DNA of 64,000 nucleotides from Pantoea eucalypti (GTDB taxonomy: Bacteria; Pseudomonadota; Gammaproteobacteria; Enterobacterales; Enterobacteriaceae). Below, piece by piece: positions 47,240 through 58,047 of this stretch; the first letter of the stretch is position 1; every line of letters starts with the position of its first letter. The notes beneath the pieces were generated by a model that searched no databases, was not told the DNA's origin, and was given only the letters and a program-made list of their open reading frames with translations. Location: NCBI RefSeq assembly GCF_009646115.1, contig NZ_CP045720.1, positions 1,054,001 to 1,118,000 of the forward strand, read 5' to 3'. The translations under genes were made by a program, and so were the position numbers.

Positions 47240-48673
47240 TCAGTGGGGCAGCAGGAAGATCGTCGCCAGTCCCAGGAAGATAAAGAAGCCGCCGGTATCG
47301 GTCAGGGCGGTGATCAATACGCTGGAGCCTACGGCCGGATCGCGCTTCATTTTGGTCATTACCAGCGGAACCAGTACACCCATTAGCGCGGCCAGCAGCA
47401 GATTCAGCGCCATGGCCAGCATCATGACGCCGCCCAGCGCCATATTGTCATACATCAGCCAGGTAATGCCGCCCATAATGCCGCCCCAGAACAGGCCGTT
47501 GATCAGCGCTACGCCCAGTTCACGCACAATCAGAAACGAGAAGTTACCCGGTTCAACCTGATGTAAGGCCAGCGCCCGCACAATCATGGTGATGGTCTGG
47601 TTACCGGTGTTGCCGCCAATACCCGCAACAATTGGCATCAGGGTGGCAAGCGCCACGATTTGCGAAATCGTCCCTTCAAACAGCCCGATAACCCGCGAAG
47701 CAACAAAGGCGGTACAGAGATTAATGGCCAGCCAGGCCCAGCGTTTGCGTACTGATTTACGCACCGGGGCAAACACATCCTCTTCCTGACTGATGCCGCC
47801 CATTTTACGAATGTTACTTTCGTTTTCGGCATTCACCAGGTCGACAATGTCTTCGATGGTCACACGGCCAATCAGTTTGCCCCTGGCGTCGGTGACGGCA
47901 GCAGAAATCAGGTTATAACGCTCAAAGGCGCTGGCCGCATCTTCGGCCTTGTCGTTGAGCTGGAAGGTGGTCGGGCGCGCGTTCATAACGTCGCTGACCA
48001 GAGTTTTAGGTTTGTTAAGCAGGATATCCGTCAGCAGCAGTTCGCCCAGCAGCTGATTGTCTTTGTTAGTAATAAAGAGTTTATCGGTACCGCCTGGCAT
48101 GCTTTTACGCTTGCGCAGAAAACGCTGCACCGTTGCCAGCGTGACATCGTCGCGCACCGTCAGGATATTAAAATCCATCACCCGGCCTACGCGGTCGCGG
48201 TCGAGCTGCACCATATCGAGCATGCGGGCGCGCAGGGCTGGCTCCACGGTCGCCAGCAGGCGCCCGGTCAGGTCACGCGGCAGATATTGTGCCAGCCAGA
48301 CCTGATCGTCGATGTCCAGCGGCTGGATAGCGCGCAGGATATCACGGTCGCTCATCTCTTCGGTGAGGCTGGCCCAGACCGTTTCTGAGGCTTCAACCAG
48401 CACGTGACCACGCCGCTCATTAGGCACCAGCCGCCAAAGCGCCTGACGTTCCTCTTCGGGCAGGGCTTCAAGAATGTCGGCGAGGTCAGCGGCATGAAGC
48501 TGCTGAATATCCTGTTCCAGCGCATCACGCTGGGCCGCATTTTCACGTTGCTGTTCAGGGTTGAGATCGCCGGATTTCTCCAGCAGGGAATCAACCAGAT
48601 CGTGCTCATTGAGCAGCAGCGTCAGAATGCGATGACGTATTTCACTTAAACGTTGAGATTGAGAGGCAGACAC
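47240..48673 (-). CDS. mgtE: Magnesium transporter MgtE
   Basis: 477 residues. Domain order matches MgtE: an N-terminal helical magnesium-sensing domain (about 30-140, with LHAADLADILEALPEEERQALWRLV), a CBS pair (about 145-270), a connecting helix, and five membrane helices (about 300-477) with the pore signature PIVAGIGGNTGNQTITMIVRAL. It is a homodimeric magnesium channel that closes when magnesium is high. E. coli K-12 lacks mgtE. The stop codon directly abuts the stop of the convergent HTH gene. Confidence 0.95.
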   Translation of the reverse strand: MSASQSQRLSEIRHRILTLLLNEHDLVDSLLEKSGDLNPEQQRENAAQRDALEQDIQQLHAADLADILEALPEEERQALWRLVPNERRGHVLVEASETVWASLTEEMSDRDILRAIQPLDIDDQVWLAQYLPRDLTGRLLATVEPALRARMLDMVQLDRDRVGRVMDFNILTVRDDVTLATVQRFLRKRKSMPGGTDKLFITNKDNQLLGELLLTDILLNKPKTLVSDVMNARPTTFQLNDKAEDAASAFERYNLISAAVTDARGKLIGRVTIEDIVDLVNAENESNIRKMGGISQEEDVFAPVRKSVRKRWAWLAINLCTAFVASRVIGLFEGTISQIVALATLMPIVAGIGGNTGNQTITMIVRALALHQVEPGNFSFLIVRELGVALINGLFWGGIMGGITWLMYDNMALGGVMMLAMALNLLLAALMGVLVPLVMTKMKRDPAVGSSVLITALTDTGGFFIFLGLATIFLLPH

Positions 48674-48804
48674 ATTGGATCCCTTAGTCTGTAAGCACCA
48701 GCACGCAGTGTAGCGTTTCGCCTGAAAAAGGGATGCAAAAAAGAGTCCAGTTATCTGGATTCCGTTCAGGTTTCAGTGCAATTCAGGCGAAATATCACTA
48801 TTCG

Positions 48805-48990
48805 CTAGCGCGTATCATTTGATGTGACGGTGACAGGCTCAGGAATAGCTTTCTGTTGCTGATGATGCTCGAAGGCAGCAGGCAGGATAAAAATCAGGCG
48901 ACTAAAGAGAATGATAAAACTGATCAGCAGCACGATGCGGGTCATGGTGCCGGTTTTTTGACGTCTTCGGGGAGAAATAGCGCTGTTCAC
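48805..48990 (-). CDS. yfgG: YfgG family small membrane protein
   Basis: 61 residues from a GTG start at 48990 with AGGAA ten bases upstream. The core MTRIVLLISFIILFSRLIFILPAAFEHHQQQK is colinear with E. coli YfgG (63 aa), which has one membrane helix and is linked to nickel and cobalt homeostasis. The region before it, NSAISPRRRQKTGT, has the same length as in E. coli. Alternative starts are ATG 49017 and GTG 49044, both without a ribosome site. Confidence 0.8.
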   Translation of the reverse strand: MNSAISPRRRQKTGTMTRIVLLISFIILFSRLIFILPAAFEHHQQQKAIPEPVTVTSNDTR

Positions 48991-49022
48991 GCGGGGTGGT
49001 TCCTGTAATGAGCCCATCAGAG

Positions 49023-49051
49023 GGCGACTGCAATATTTAGTCACAGTCGCC
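49023..49051. repeat. Inverted repeat upstream of yfgG
   Basis: GGCGACTG (49023-49030) and CAGTCGCC (49044-49051) are perfect 8-bp arms around 13 AT-rich bases. There is no T run on either side, so it is more likely an operator or mRNA hairpin than a terminator. Confidence 0.45.
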
Positions 49052-49092
49052 AGATGAAATCAATCGCTGTTGAAAAAAACAGCAGATAAAGA

Positions 49093-49713
49093 TCAATAAC
49101 TCGCTTTTTGCGCCAGTAACGTCGCAAAGCGGCAGGTGATGCGGTTACCGTTTTCATCTTTACGATGCAGCTGACCGGGGTGCTCGTTGTACTTCACGAT
49201 GTGCCAGTTGCGATAATAGTGGCTGAGTTCGCCCGATTTAAACGCAAAAGAGAAATCTGCCGGGCAGGGCATATCGTCCGTGTTCATCGCCGCCACAATC
49301 AGGTTGAAACCATCCCTGACCGTACAAGCCTGCATGTCGGCAATCAGCTGCGGAATGGTCTGCGGCTGCAGAAACATCATTACCACGGTCGACAGCACAA
49401 CGTTGAAGCCGCCATTAAAGCGTGTGTTGTTCAGATCGCGCTGCTCAGTGTGAATACCCTGAAGGTTTTCCTGCGCAATAATCTCCTGCAGGCGCGCCAG
49501 GCTCTGCGGATTGTGATCCCACGCTGTGACGTCAAAACCGTGCTGATTCAGAAACAGCGTATTGCGTCCCACGCCACAGCCAAGATCAAGCGCCTTGCCG
49601 ACGTTAAGCTGGGGCAGAGCCGCAACCACTTCGGAGTGGGGCGGCGTTAAACCATAGGTGTCGGCAAAATAGTTTTCGCCTGAAAGCGGTGCGGTTGGTT
49701 GTGTCATAGTCAT
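49093..49713 (-). CDS. tehB: TehB-like SAM-dependent methyltransferase
   Basis: 206 residues (E. coli TehB 197). Class I Rossmann methyltransferase: motif I ALDLGCGVGRNTLFL, then FDVTAWDHNPQSL, and STVVMMFLQPQTIPQLIADMQ and NEHPGQLHRKDENGNRITCRFATLLA, all close to TehB. TehB methylates tellurite and contributes to tellurite resistance; its natural substrate is unknown. Unlike E. coli there is no tehA beside it; it follows ppx with a 35-base gap. ATG 49713 is preferred (ATG 49707 also possible). Confidence 0.82.
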   Translation of the reverse strand: MTMTQPTAPLSGENYFADTYGLTPPHSEVVAALPQLNVGKALDLGCGVGRNTLFLNQHGFDVTAWDHNPQSLARLQEIIAQENLQGIHTEQRDLNNTRFNGGFNVVLSTVVMMFLQPQTIPQLIADMQACTVRDGFNLIVAAMNTDDMPCPADFSFAFKSGELSHYYRNWHIVKYNEHPGQLHRKDENGNRITCRFATLLAQKASY

Positions 49714-49748
49714 CAATTCAGTTAAACGGGCGCGGTGCGCCCGGGTTG

Positions 49749-51275
49749 TCAGATATCTTCTTCGAGGATCAGCTTCCATCCGGTGACGTCGTTCCAGTAA
49801 GCCTGCTCGCGTTCAAGATCGAGCTGAACCAGATTGTTCTGCGCAAAGTAGCCCGCCGGGAAAATCAGCGTCCAGTGGCCATCATCGCATTTCAGGGTTA
49901 ACGCATCCGGACGCGTGGTGGCCTGGCGCTGATTATTCAGCAGGGTGCCCAGGCGCAGCAGAAAAATCAGCGGCACAAACTGCTTTTTCTTGAACAGCGT
50001 TACGCGTGGTAACTCATCAAGCTTCACCGCTTTACGATGGAATCTGACCAGTGCCGCCAGCAACATCTGCTGATCCTGATTGAACCCAGGCAGGTTGGTA
50101 TTTTGCAGAATATAAGCTGAATGGCGTTGCAGGCCGCTGTGATTGATAGTCAGGCCCACTTCATGCAGCATCGCCGCCCATTTAAGCAGTGCAGCCAGTT
50201 GCGGATTCGCCAGCTTTGGGTTCTGATCGCGCCATTGCAGATAAAGCTGCTCGGTCGTCTCCAGCACACGTCGAGCCTGATCGCTGTCGATGGCGTAATG
50301 GTTAGCCAGACTTTGTGCTGTGCGGCTGCGAATATCCTGATGGCGGAAACGGCCCTCCATCTCATAGAGCACACCTTCACGCAGCGCACCGTCGGAGAGG
50401 CGCAGCTCGCGAATCGCCAGCGCATCGAAGACGCCACAGAGAATCGCCAGTCCGGGGACAAACACACCTTTGCGCTCTTCTGAAAGCCCCGGCAGGCTCA
50501 GTGCAGAGAAGGATTTATGTTTCATCACTTCGTCATAGAGCTTTTCGAGACGCTCAGGCGTAATCAGCTTCTCTTTTTCATCCATCGCCTGCAGCACTTC
50601 GCAGGCAGCTTTGATGGTACCGGATGCGCCCAGCGCATATTGCCAGCCATGCAGACGATATTGCCATGCCAGCGTTTCCAGCTTTTGTGCAGCCGCTAAG
50701 CGGGCACGACGGAAGTTTTCACGGCTGATTTCCCCTTTCGGGAAATAGAGCTGGGCGAAACTGACGCAACCCATGCGCCGGCTCTCAACCAGCTGAGGTT
50801 CGAAATCTTCACCAATCACCAGCTCAGTGGAGCCGCCGCCGATATCGATTACCAGCTTGCGGCCTTTTTCCGGCTGTGTGTGCTCCACACCCATAAAGAT
50901 CAGACGCGCTTCTTCATGGCCTGAAATCACCTCGATTGGATAGGGGATCACCTCGGCAGCGCGCTGCAGGAAGGTTTCGGCATTGATCGCCTCGCGCAGC
51001 GTATGGGTGCCGACAATCGTCACGTTGCTGGGACTGAAACCCTGCAGGCGTTCGGCGAACAGGGCCAGGCAGGCTAAGCCACGCTCCATCGCCTCTTCGC
51101 TGAGGTTGTGTTGAGCATCCAGCCCGTCCGCCAGATGGACGCGCTGTTTAAGGCGGCCCAGTACCTGCATCGCACCATCGACAACCCGCGCAATTACCAT
51201 ATGGAAACTGTTCGAGCCCAGGTCAATCGCCGCAAACTCCTGGGGTTTTGGCGTACTTTTATGAGAAATTGGCAT
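49749..51275 (-). CDS. ppx: Exopolyphosphatase / guanosine pentaphosphatase
   Basis: 508 residues (E. coli 513). Actin-like ASKHA phosphatase: phosphate 1 motif [18 protein letters not shown], second motif [15 protein letters not shown] (about residues 139-153), and an HD-type C-terminal domain ([14 protein letters not shown]). It removes terminal phosphate from long polyphosphate and pppGpp. It sits five bases after ppk in the usual ppk-ppx operon. Confidence 0.97.
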   Translation of the reverse strand: MPISHKSTPKPQEFAAIDLGSNSFHMVIARVVDGAMQVLGRLKQRVHLADGLDAQHNLSEEAMERGLACLALFAERLQGFSPSNVTIVGTHTLREAINAETFLQRAAEVIPYPIEVISGHEEARLIFMGVEHTQPEKGRKLVIDIGGGSTELVIGEDFEPQLVESRRMGCVSFAQLYFPKGEISRENFRRARLAAAQKLETLAWQYRLHGWQYALGASGTIKAACEVLQAMDEKEKLITPERLEKLYDEVMKHKSFSALSLPGLSEERKGVFVPGLAILCGVFDALAIRELRLSDGALREGVLYEMEGRFRHQDIRSRTAQSLANHYAIDSDQARRVLETTEQLYLQWRDQNPKLANPQLAALLKWAAMLHEVGLTINHSGLQRHSAYILQNTNLPGFNQDQQMLLAALVRFHRKAVKLDELPRVTLFKKKQFVPLIFLLRLGTLLNNQRQATTRPDALTLKCDDGHWTLIFPAGYFAQNNLVQLDLEREQAYWNDVTGWKLILEEDI

Positions 51276-51280
51276 AGGAT

Positions 51281-53341
51281 TTATTCAGGTTGTTCCAGTT
51301 TCTTGATGTAATCATAGATGGCCAGCTGCGAGCGCACTTTACGACGATTGCCGCGCTGGACGTAATGGTTACTCAACTCTTTATCGACGATGCGGGCTTT
51401 CACCGTATCACTCAACTGAATAGCAATAATGTCGAGTATACGCTGCCGGATGTGGGGATCGAGAATCGCCACAGCCACTTCGATGCGGTAATCGATGTTA
51501 CGCGTCATCCAGTCAGCGGAGGAGAGGAACACCTTTTTATCGCCGCCATTTTCAAAAATATAGACGCGATCATGTTCCAGATAACGATCAACAATACTGA
51601 TGACACGAATATTTTCACTGATCCCAGCCAAGTCAGGAATTAATGAGCACATTCCGCGCACCAGAAGATTGACCTTTACCCCTACGCTCGAGGCTGTATA
51701 AAGCCGATCAACCAGACCTTTGTCCACCAGATTGTTTATTTTCAGAGTAATGCCGCAGGGCTTATTTTGCTGAGCATTGGCAATTTCGGTGTCGATCAGT
51801 TCATACAGCATCCGGCGCGAGTTTTGTGGCGACACCATCAGGTGATCGAACGTCACAGGCCGATAGGGATTCTCAATAAAGTTGAACACCCGACGCACTT
51901 CATTGGTGATGCGCGCATCCGCGGTCAGCAATGAGTAATCGGTATAGAGTCGCGCGGTTTTCTCGTTAAAGTTGCCAGTACCGATATGCGCGTAGCGCAC
52001 AATCTCTTCGCCTTCGCGGCGTGAAATCAGGAACAGCTTAGCGTGAATCTTCAGGCCTGGTGCGGAGAAAATGACGTGCACACCCGCTTCAGTCAGGCGT
52101 TTCGCCCAGTAAATGTTAGCTTCTTCATCAAAGCGCGCCTGCAGTTCCACCACCACCGTGACTTTTTTACCGTTATAGGCGGCATGGATCATCGCATCCA
52201 TAATGCGGGAGTGTTTGGCGACGCGGTAGATATTGATTTTGATTGCCAGCACGCTGGGGTCAAACGATGCCTGACGCAGCAGCTCCAGCACATGCTCAAA
52301 GGTATGGTATGGATAATAGAGCAGCACGTCGCGATTACGAATCGCATCAAAGCCGTTGCGGAAGCCATCAAAGCCGATGTGGCGAATCTGCGGCAGCGGG
52401 CGGTTAACCAGGTTGTTTTTGCCGACGTTCGGGAAGCCGATAAAGTCTTTGAAGTTGTGGTAGCGGCCGCCCGGCAAAATGGAATCCAGGTTAGAGATGG
52501 AAAGCTTATGACACAGCAGCGACACCATGGTGTCGGGCATATCGCGCTGGTAGACAAAACGTACCGGCTCCGCCGTCAGGCGCTGCTTCAGGCTGGAGGA
52601 CATCAGCTCCAGCAGGCTCGACTCCATCTCCGTAACCAGGTCGTACTCGGCGTCACGCGTCATTTTCATTGAATAGGCGTTGAGCGCGTCGTAGTCGTAG
52701 AAGCCTTTGAAAATATCATCCAGGCAGTAACGCAAAATGTTATCCAGCAGGATCATCGGTTTACGGCGACGCGGTGGCTCTGCCGGTAAATTAATGAAAC
52801 GCGGCACTTTGTCAGACGGAATTTCCAGCAGTGCATACTGAATATGGTCACCACGGATAATCTCTACTGCCAGATAGGTGTAGTCGTCTTTGAGGAATTC
52901 CGTCAGGTCGGTCTCGTGGGTGATCAGGATCGGCGAGATGTGCTGACGCAGTTCATGTTTGAAGTAATGGCGCAGCCAGGCCTGCTGATTGGATGAGAGC
53001 TGACGTTCGTTGATCAGGAAGATCTGATTACGTGCCATCTCCAGCAGCAGATCGTTATAGAGCGCATCAAACTCCTGATCGGACTTCATCACCCGTTGCT
53101 GAATTTTCTTAAACAGATGGCGTGGCGTACTGGCGGAACCCTGCTCTTCACCAATCAGAATGCGGCGTTTGAGGTCGGCGAAACGCACTTTATAGAATTC
53201 GTCGAGATTATTGGAGTAGATGCCCAGAAAGCGCATCCGCTCAATCAGTGGATTGCTTTTGTCTGCGGCTTCCTGCAAAACCCGTTCATTAAAGGATAAC
53301 CAGCTTAATTCTTTTTCAATATAAAGCTTTACCTGACCCAT
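51281..53341 (-). CDS. ppk: Polyphosphate kinase 1
   Basis: 686 residues (E. coli 688). Makes polyphosphate from ATP. N domain [19 protein letters not shown], then the catalytic core with [13 protein letters not shown], the autophosphorylated His in [11 protein letters not shown], the second conserved His in [11 protein letters not shown], and [13 protein letters not shown] 53341 has TGGAG upstream and matches the family N-terminus [11 protein letters not shown]. It faces the pstC-like gene across about 150 bases in which no clear Pho box was found. Confidence 0.97.
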   Translation of the reverse strand: MGQVKLYIEKELSWLSFNERVLQEAADKSNPLIERMRFLGIYSNNLDEFYKVRFADLKRRILIGEEQGSASTPRHLFKKIQQRVMKSDQEFDALYNDLLLEMARNQIFLINERQLSSNQQAWLRHYFKHELRQHISPILITHETDLTEFLKDDYTYLAVEIIRGDHIQYALLEIPSDKVPRFINLPAEPPRRRKPMILLDNILRYCLDDIFKGFYDYDALNAYSMKMTRDAEYDLVTEMESSLLELMSSSLKQRLTAEPVRFVYQRDMPDTMVSLLCHKLSISNLDSILPGGRYHNFKDFIGFPNVGKNNLVNRPLPQIRHIGFDGFRNGFDAIRNRDVLLYYPYHTFEHVLELLRQASFDPSVLAIKINIYRVAKHSRIMDAMIHAAYNGKKVTVVVELQARFDEEANIYWAKRLTEAGVHVIFSAPGLKIHAKLFLISRREGEEIVRYAHIGTGNFNEKTARLYTDYSLLTADARITNEVRRVFNFIENPYRPVTFDHLMVSPQNSRRMLYELIDTEIANAQQNKPCGITLKINNLVDKGLVDRLYTASSVGVKVNLLVRGMCSLIPDLAGISENIRVISIVDRYLEHDRVYIFENGGDKKVFLSSADWMTRNIDYRIEVAVAILDPHIRQRILDIIAIQLSDTVKARIVDKELSNHYVQRGNRRKVRSQLAIYDYIKKLEQPE

Positions 53342-53491
53342 TCTCACTCCATTTAGCGGTTGCAGGACTGAAGATCCAGTATCCACCAACATTATGGCGA
53401 GAGTATGGCAGCGTTGTCCAACGCCAGGAGTTGTCTTATCAATCGGCTACGGGCAACATAGCGGCTTATTTCAGGCTGCCACCGGAACCGC

Positions 53492-55585
53492 ATGAGCGCA
53501 AACCACATTCCTGTCCAATTCAGCGATCGTAAGCGTCGTGCCGTTGACCGTCTGACGCGGCGACTGGTCACCTGCTGTGGCGTAGCGATCCTATTGCTGA
53601 TGCTGCTGCTATTCTGCTGGTTGATTGGCGTGGTATTACCGCTGTTTAATGCGCCGGGCCTGCAAATTGCGGCCAGCCAGCAGCTCTGGGATCGTGCACC
53701 CGCTTTAGCCATGGGCAATCAGGGCAGTGTCGGCTGGCGAATCAGCGCGCGCGGTGCGGCCCGTTTTATTCCGCTGGATGGACAGCCTGCGGAACCTGCG
53801 CTGGCTCTGACTCCCGCTCCCGATGACGCCGTGCAGAGTGCCGATGGGCAAACACTGTTGCTGAATATGCAGGGCGCGCTAACACTGATGCAGCCGACAG
53901 CCGACCAGCAATGGCGTTTTCCACTGGGTGACAAACCGTTCCATCTGCCTGATGGCGCGGTGACGAAGATGGCGCTGGCGACACGTCATGCGGGCCAGTG
54001 GCGCATTGCTGCTCTCACCGAGGCCGGACTCCGGGTGCTGACGCTGGGCACCGATCGTCAGGCATCCATTATCCCGCTTCCGCAACGTCAGCTGGATCTG
54101 CTGGCACTCTCGCCATCCGGCGATCTGCTCTACACCACTGAAGGCAATCTGCTGCGGGTCTGGCAACTTGATGATGATCGGGCACTGTTGCGCGAAACCC
54201 ACATGCTGCCGCAGCCTCCACAAAGTTTGCATCTGCTGGTGGGGGGTAAAAGCCTGCTGATCCAGGATAACCGCGGCGTCACCCAGTGGTTTGCGATTGC
54301 CAGCGATCAGGGGCCACGGCTGCAGCAAATCCGGACCTTTGCCGACAGCGACAGCGACGGCGAGACGATTCTGGTGACGGAATCTCAACGTCGCGTGTTT
54401 GCGACCCTCAGTAAACAGGGGACGCTTCGGCTGTTCGCCAGCAAGCAGCGTGGCCCGATACTGCAGCGTCAGCTGGCGCCGGGCATTGTGCAGGCGCAGT
54501 TCTCTCCCCACGGCGACAGCCTGCTGATTGAGCGGCCGGGCAGCTGGCAGACACTGCGGCTTGATAATCCGTGGCCGGATGTCACCTGGCGCAATTTCTG
54601 GCAAAAAATCTGGTATGAAAACTACCCTGGACCCGACTGGGTCTGGCAATCGACTGCGGCCGGCGATAACTATCAGGCCAAATTCAGCCTGATGCCGATG
54701 GTCTCGGGAACGCTGAAAGCGGCCAGTTTAGCACTGCTGTTTGCGACACCGCTGGCGCTGGCGGCGGCGATGTACACCGCATGGTTTATGGCGCCAGGCC
54801 TGCGGCGCTGGGTTAAACCGGCCATTGAGATGATGGGTGCGCTGCCGAGCGTGGTGGTGGGGCTGATTGCCGGGATTTGGCTCGCGCCGCATATTGGTCA
54901 GGCGCTGGTGGGTGTGCTGCTGCTGCCGCTGACCCTGGCAGGCGCGCTGCTGCTGTGCGGCGTATTCAGTGCGCGTTTACCACCACGCTGGCGTCAGCCG
55001 GGCCGTGAGGTCATGGTTCTGCTGCCGCTGTTGCTGCTGGTCACGCTGCTGACGCTGTGGCTGCCCACACTGTTTATACCGGATGCCGGTGACTGGCTCC
55101 CGCATTACGAGCAGCGCAATCTGCTGGTGGCTGCGCTGGCGATGGGCTTCGCGCTGGTGCCGCTGATTTTCACCCTCTCGGAAGATGCGCTGTTTAGCGT
55201 GCCTGCTGCACTGGGGCAGGGCTCGCTGGCACTGGGGGCGACGCCCTGGCAGACACTGACCCGCGTCGTGCTGCCGGGTGCCTCTGCCGGTATTTTTGCC
55301 GCCCTGATGATCGGTCTGGGACGCGCCGTAGGAGAAACCATGATTTTGCTGATGGCGACCGGCAATACGCCGCAAAGTGAAGGTGGCCTGTTCAGCGGGC
55401 TGCGCGCGCTCTCTGCAAACATCGCCATTGAGATGCCGGAAGCGGCAGCGGGCAGTGCCCACTATCGCGTGCTGTTTCTCAGCGCACTGATGCTGTTGCT
55501 GTTTACGCTGGTGATTAACACGGTTGCCGAGCTGATCCGTCAGCGACTGCGTCAGCGCTACAGCCAGCACGAGGAGCAGGCATGA
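53492..55585 (+). CDS. pstC: Phosphate-type ABC transporter permease, PstC-like with periplasmic beta-propeller insert
   Basis: 697 residues, more than twice E. coli PstC (319). One membrane helix near the N-terminus (about 27-50), then a roughly 340-residue periplasmic insert with WD40-like repeats (LLALSPSGDLLYTTEGNLLRVWQL), then a permease domain from about 400 with the EAA loop GLGRAVGETMILLMATGNTP and EDALFSVPAALGQGSLALGATPWQTL. This is the long PstC form also seen in Pseudomonas and Vibrio. The ATG follows CGGAA. It overlaps pstA by four bases. No pstS or phoU is adjacent. Confidence 0.88.
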   Translation: MSANHIPVQFSDRKRRAVDRLTRRLVTCCGVAILLLMLLLFCWLIGVVLPLFNAPGLQIAASQQLWDRAPALAMGNQGSVGWRISARGAARFIPLDGQPAEPALALTPAPDDAVQSADGQTLLLNMQGALTLMQPTADQQWRFPLGDKPFHLPDGAVTKMALATRHAGQWRIAALTEAGLRVLTLGTDRQASIIPLPQRQLDLLALSPSGDLLYTTEGNLLRVWQLDDDRALLRETHMLPQPPQSLHLLVGGKSLLIQDNRGVTQWFAIASDQGPRLQQIRTFADSDSDGETILVTESQRRVFATLSKQGTLRLFASKQRGPILQRQLAPGIVQAQFSPHGDSLLIERPGSWQTLRLDNPWPDVTWRNFWQKIWYENYPGPDWVWQSTAAGDNYQAKFSLMPMVSGTLKAASLALLFATPLALAAAMYTAWFMAPGLRRWVKPAIEMMGALPSVVVGLIAGIWLAPHIGQALVGVLLLPLTLAGALLLCGVFSARLPPRWRQPGREVMVLLPLLLLVTLLTLWLPTLFIPDAGDWLPHYEQRNLLVAALAMGFALVPLIFTLSEDALFSVPAALGQGSLALGATPWQTLTRVVLPGASAGIFAALMIGLGRAVGETMILLMATGNTPQSEGGLFSGLRALSANIAIEMPEAAAGSAHYRVLFLSALMLLLFTLVINTVAELIRQRLRQRYSQHEEQA

Positions 55586-57216
55586 AAGCGATGCGACAGA
55601 ATGACCGCTGGCGCTGGTTAACCGCCGGTGCCGTCGCCGTCTGCCTGCTGGCTTTTACGCTGCTGATTGGGCTACTGGCGTGGCAGGGCGTTCGCGCTTT
55701 CTGGCCGCAGCGCGTTGACCTTTATACGTTCAGTCAGCCTGAGGGCGGCGAAACACGTCTGCTGGGCGAAACGCTGGAACATCAGCGACGTTTTCCGGCC
55801 CCGGCCGATGAGCAGGGTAACAGCGGCGGTCAGGTGAATCGCTATCTGATCAAAACCGGTAACCGTGACTGGGACGCACCCGATTTCCGCGTCGTCTACA
55901 GTCGCACGGCAGCGAAGGTCAGCCAGCCAGCAGATATCATGGTGCTGCAACGCCGCAGTCACGGCCAGGCTTATGGCTGGTTTGTTGGCCTGCGTGAAGA
56001 TAATGAAGAGTTAACTGCGCAGGATCCCGATGCGCTGCTGAATCAGCGGCTCGGACAGGTGCAGATGCTGGTGCGGCAGGCTAACCAGATTCGCCGGGTC
56101 GGGATGGCGCGCATCAACAGCCAGCGTGAGGAGCTTGATGAGCAGGCGGCCACAAACCGTGCTGCCGGCCACTTTGATCTGCAGGCCGAATCGGAATATC
56201 AGGCCAATCAGGCTGCCTTACAGCGCCGCTTCAATCAACTGAGTGAGACACTGGCTTCTCTGCAACTGCAGAGTCAGCGCGATGTGTTAGTTCTGCGGGA
56301 TGTGCAGGGTACCGAGCATGCGATCCCGCTGACCGAAATCGTCGACAGCTGGAAACCTAATGCGATGACGCTGACCGGCAAAACCGGACATTTTTTGCAT
56401 CAGCTATGGCGTTTCGTCAGTGACACACCCGCCGAGGGTGAAAGTGAATCCGGGGCGTTTCCGGCGATATTTGGCACTGTGCTGATGGTGTTGCTGATGT
56501 CGGTGGTGGTGATGCCGCTGGGCGTCATCGCCGCCATCTGGCTGCACGAATATGCCGGACGCAATGCGCTGACCAGGCTGGTGCGTATCGCAGTGGTTAA
56601 TCTGGCGGGCGTCCCTTCAATCGTTTATGGCGTATTTGGTCTGGGCTTCTTTGTCTGGCTGGTGGGCGGCACCCTTGACCAGCTCTTCTTCGCCAGCGCG
56701 CTGCCGAATCCCACTTTTGGCACGCCGGGTTTGCTGTGGGCCTCACTGACGCTCGCCTTGCTGACGCTGCCGGTGGTGATTGTGGCGACTGAAGAAGGCT
56801 TATCCCGTATTCCCAACAGCCTGCGTCAGGGTTCGCTGGCGCTGGGCGCGACCCAGGCGGAAACGCTGTGGAACGTAGTGTTACCGATGGCGGTGCCGGC
56901 CATGTTGACCGGCCTGATTCTGGCGGTAGCGCGTGCTGCTGGTGAAACCGCACCGCTGATGCTGGTGGGGGTAGTAAAAATGGTACCGGAACTGCCGGTC
57001 GACGCAGTGTTTCCTTATCTGCATCTGGATCGCAAGTTTATGCATCTGGGCTTCCAGATTTACGATCTGGCGTTTCAGAGTCCGAATATTGAAGCTGACC
57101 GGCCGCTGGTGTTTGCCACCGCGCTATTGCTGGTGCTGATTATTCTGTCGCTTAATCTGCTGGCGATGGGCCTGCGCCACCGTCTGCGTGAACGCTATCG
57201 TCTTATGACTCAATAA
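55582..57216 (+). CDS. pstA: Phosphate-type ABC transporter permease, PstA-like with coiled-coil insert
   Basis: 544 residues (E. coli PstA 296). An N-terminal membrane helix (about 13-35) precedes a long periplasmic region; around residues 150-245 it is strongly helical and Gln/Glu-rich (MLVRQANQIRRVGMARINSQ), likely a coiled coil. The permease domain follows (from about 290) with the conserved EEGLSRIPNSLRQGSLALGATQAETL and ARAAGETAPLMLVGVVK. The long form pairs with the long PstC. ATG overlaps the pstC stop (ATGA). Confidence 0.88.
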   Translation: MKAMRQNDRWRWLTAGAVAVCLLAFTLLIGLLAWQGVRAFWPQRVDLYTFSQPEGGETRLLGETLEHQRRFPAPADEQGNSGGQVNRYLIKTGNRDWDAPDFRVVYSRTAAKVSQPADIMVLQRRSHGQAYGWFVGLREDNEELTAQDPDALLNQRLGQVQMLVRQANQIRRVGMARINSQREELDEQAATNRAAGHFDLQAESEYQANQAALQRRFNQLSETLASLQLQSQRDVLVLRDVQGTEHAIPLTEIVDSWKPNAMTLTGKTGHFLHQLWRFVSDTPAEGESESGAFPAIFGTVLMVLLMSVVVMPLGVIAAIWLHEYAGRNALTRLVRIAVVNLAGVPSIVYGVFGLGFFVWLVGGTLDQLFFASALPNPTFGTPGLLWASLTLALLTLPVVIVATEEGLSRIPNSLRQGSLALGATQAETLWNVVLPMAVPAMLTGLILAVARAAGETAPLMLVGVVKMVPELPVDAVFPYLHLDRKFMHLGFQIYDLAFQSPNIEADRPLVFATALLLVLIILSLNLLAMGLRHRLRERYRLMTQ

Positions 57217-57222
57217 CAGGCT

Positions 57223-57996
57223 ATGACTATGACGTCCGACACGGATATCGCGCTGACCGTTAACCATCTGTCGCTGTGGTATGGCGAGCGCCAGGCGCTG
57301 CAGGATATTTCTCTGCAGGTGCCGAAAAACAGGATTACTGCGCTGATTGGCCCTTCAGGCTGTGGCAAGTCGACGCTGCTGCGCTGCTTTAATCGTATGA
57401 ACGACGTGATTGATCACTGCCGGGTAGAGGGCGACGTGCTGCTGGATTCACTGCCGATCCTGCAACCCGGACAGGATCTCTCTGCGCTGCGCCGTCGGGT
57501 CGGTATGGTGTTTCAGCGGCCCAATCCTTTTCCAAAGTCGATCTATGAAAATGTGGTCTATGGGCTGCGTTTACAGGGTGTGCGCGATCGGCGGGTATTG
57601 AACGAAGCCTGTGAACGGGCACTGCGCGCGGCGGCGCTGTGGAGTGAGGTGAAAGATCAGCTGTCACAGAATGCGCTGACGCTTTCGACCGGACAGCAGC
57701 AGCGGCTGGTGATTGCCCGTGCCATTGCGATTGAGCCGGAAGTGCTGCTGCTGGATGAGCCGACCTCCGCGCTGGATCCGATCTCCACGCTGGTGATTGA
57801 AGAGTTGATGACCACACTGAAGCAGCATTTCACGCTGGTGCTGGTGACGCACAACATGCAGCAGGCGTCGCGGGTGTCAGATTACACTGCGTTTATGCAT
57901 CAGGGCGCGTTAGTGGAGTTTGATGAGACCGACCGGATTTTCACCGCGCCGAAACAGCGACGGACTGAAGATTATATTACGGGGCGTTACGGCTGA
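57223..57996 (+). CDS. pstB: Phosphate ABC transporter ATP-binding protein PstB-like
   Basis: 257 residues, the PstB length. Walker [10 protein letters not shown] (43-51), the Q-loop [19 protein letters not shown], signature LSTGQQQRL (154-162), Walker [13 protein letters not shown] (175-186) and the H-loop THNMQ. PNPFP after the Q-loop is characteristic of PstB. It lies six bases after pstA. A strong hairpin terminator follows within a palindromic element. Confidence 0.93.
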   Translation: MTMTSDTDIALTVNHLSLWYGERQALQDISLQVPKNRITALIGPSGCGKSTLLRCFNRMNDVIDHCRVEGDVLLDSLPILQPGQDLSALRRRVGMVFQRPNPFPKSIYENVVYGLRLQGVRDRRVLNEACERALRAAALWSEVKDQLSQNALTLSTGQQQRLVIARAIAIEPEVLLLDEPTSALDPISTLVIEELMTTLKQHFTLVLVTHNMQQASRVSDYTAFMHQGALVEFDETDRIFTAPKQRRTEDYITGRYG

Positions 57997-58047
57997 GGGA
58001 GAGGAAAAATGGGTATTCTGACTGACAACTCCTGAATTCAAAGCGAT

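Noticed and set aside
49066..49083. GCTGTT..AACAGC hairpin downstream of the tehB-like gene as terminator
   Set aside because: The only T run is in the loop on the minus strand rather than after the stem, so it is not a convincing terminator.
53350..53491. Pho box between ppk and the pstC-like gene
   Set aside because: No pair of CTGTCAT-type repeats with 11-bp spacing could be found; phosphate regulation is therefore not claimed from sequence.
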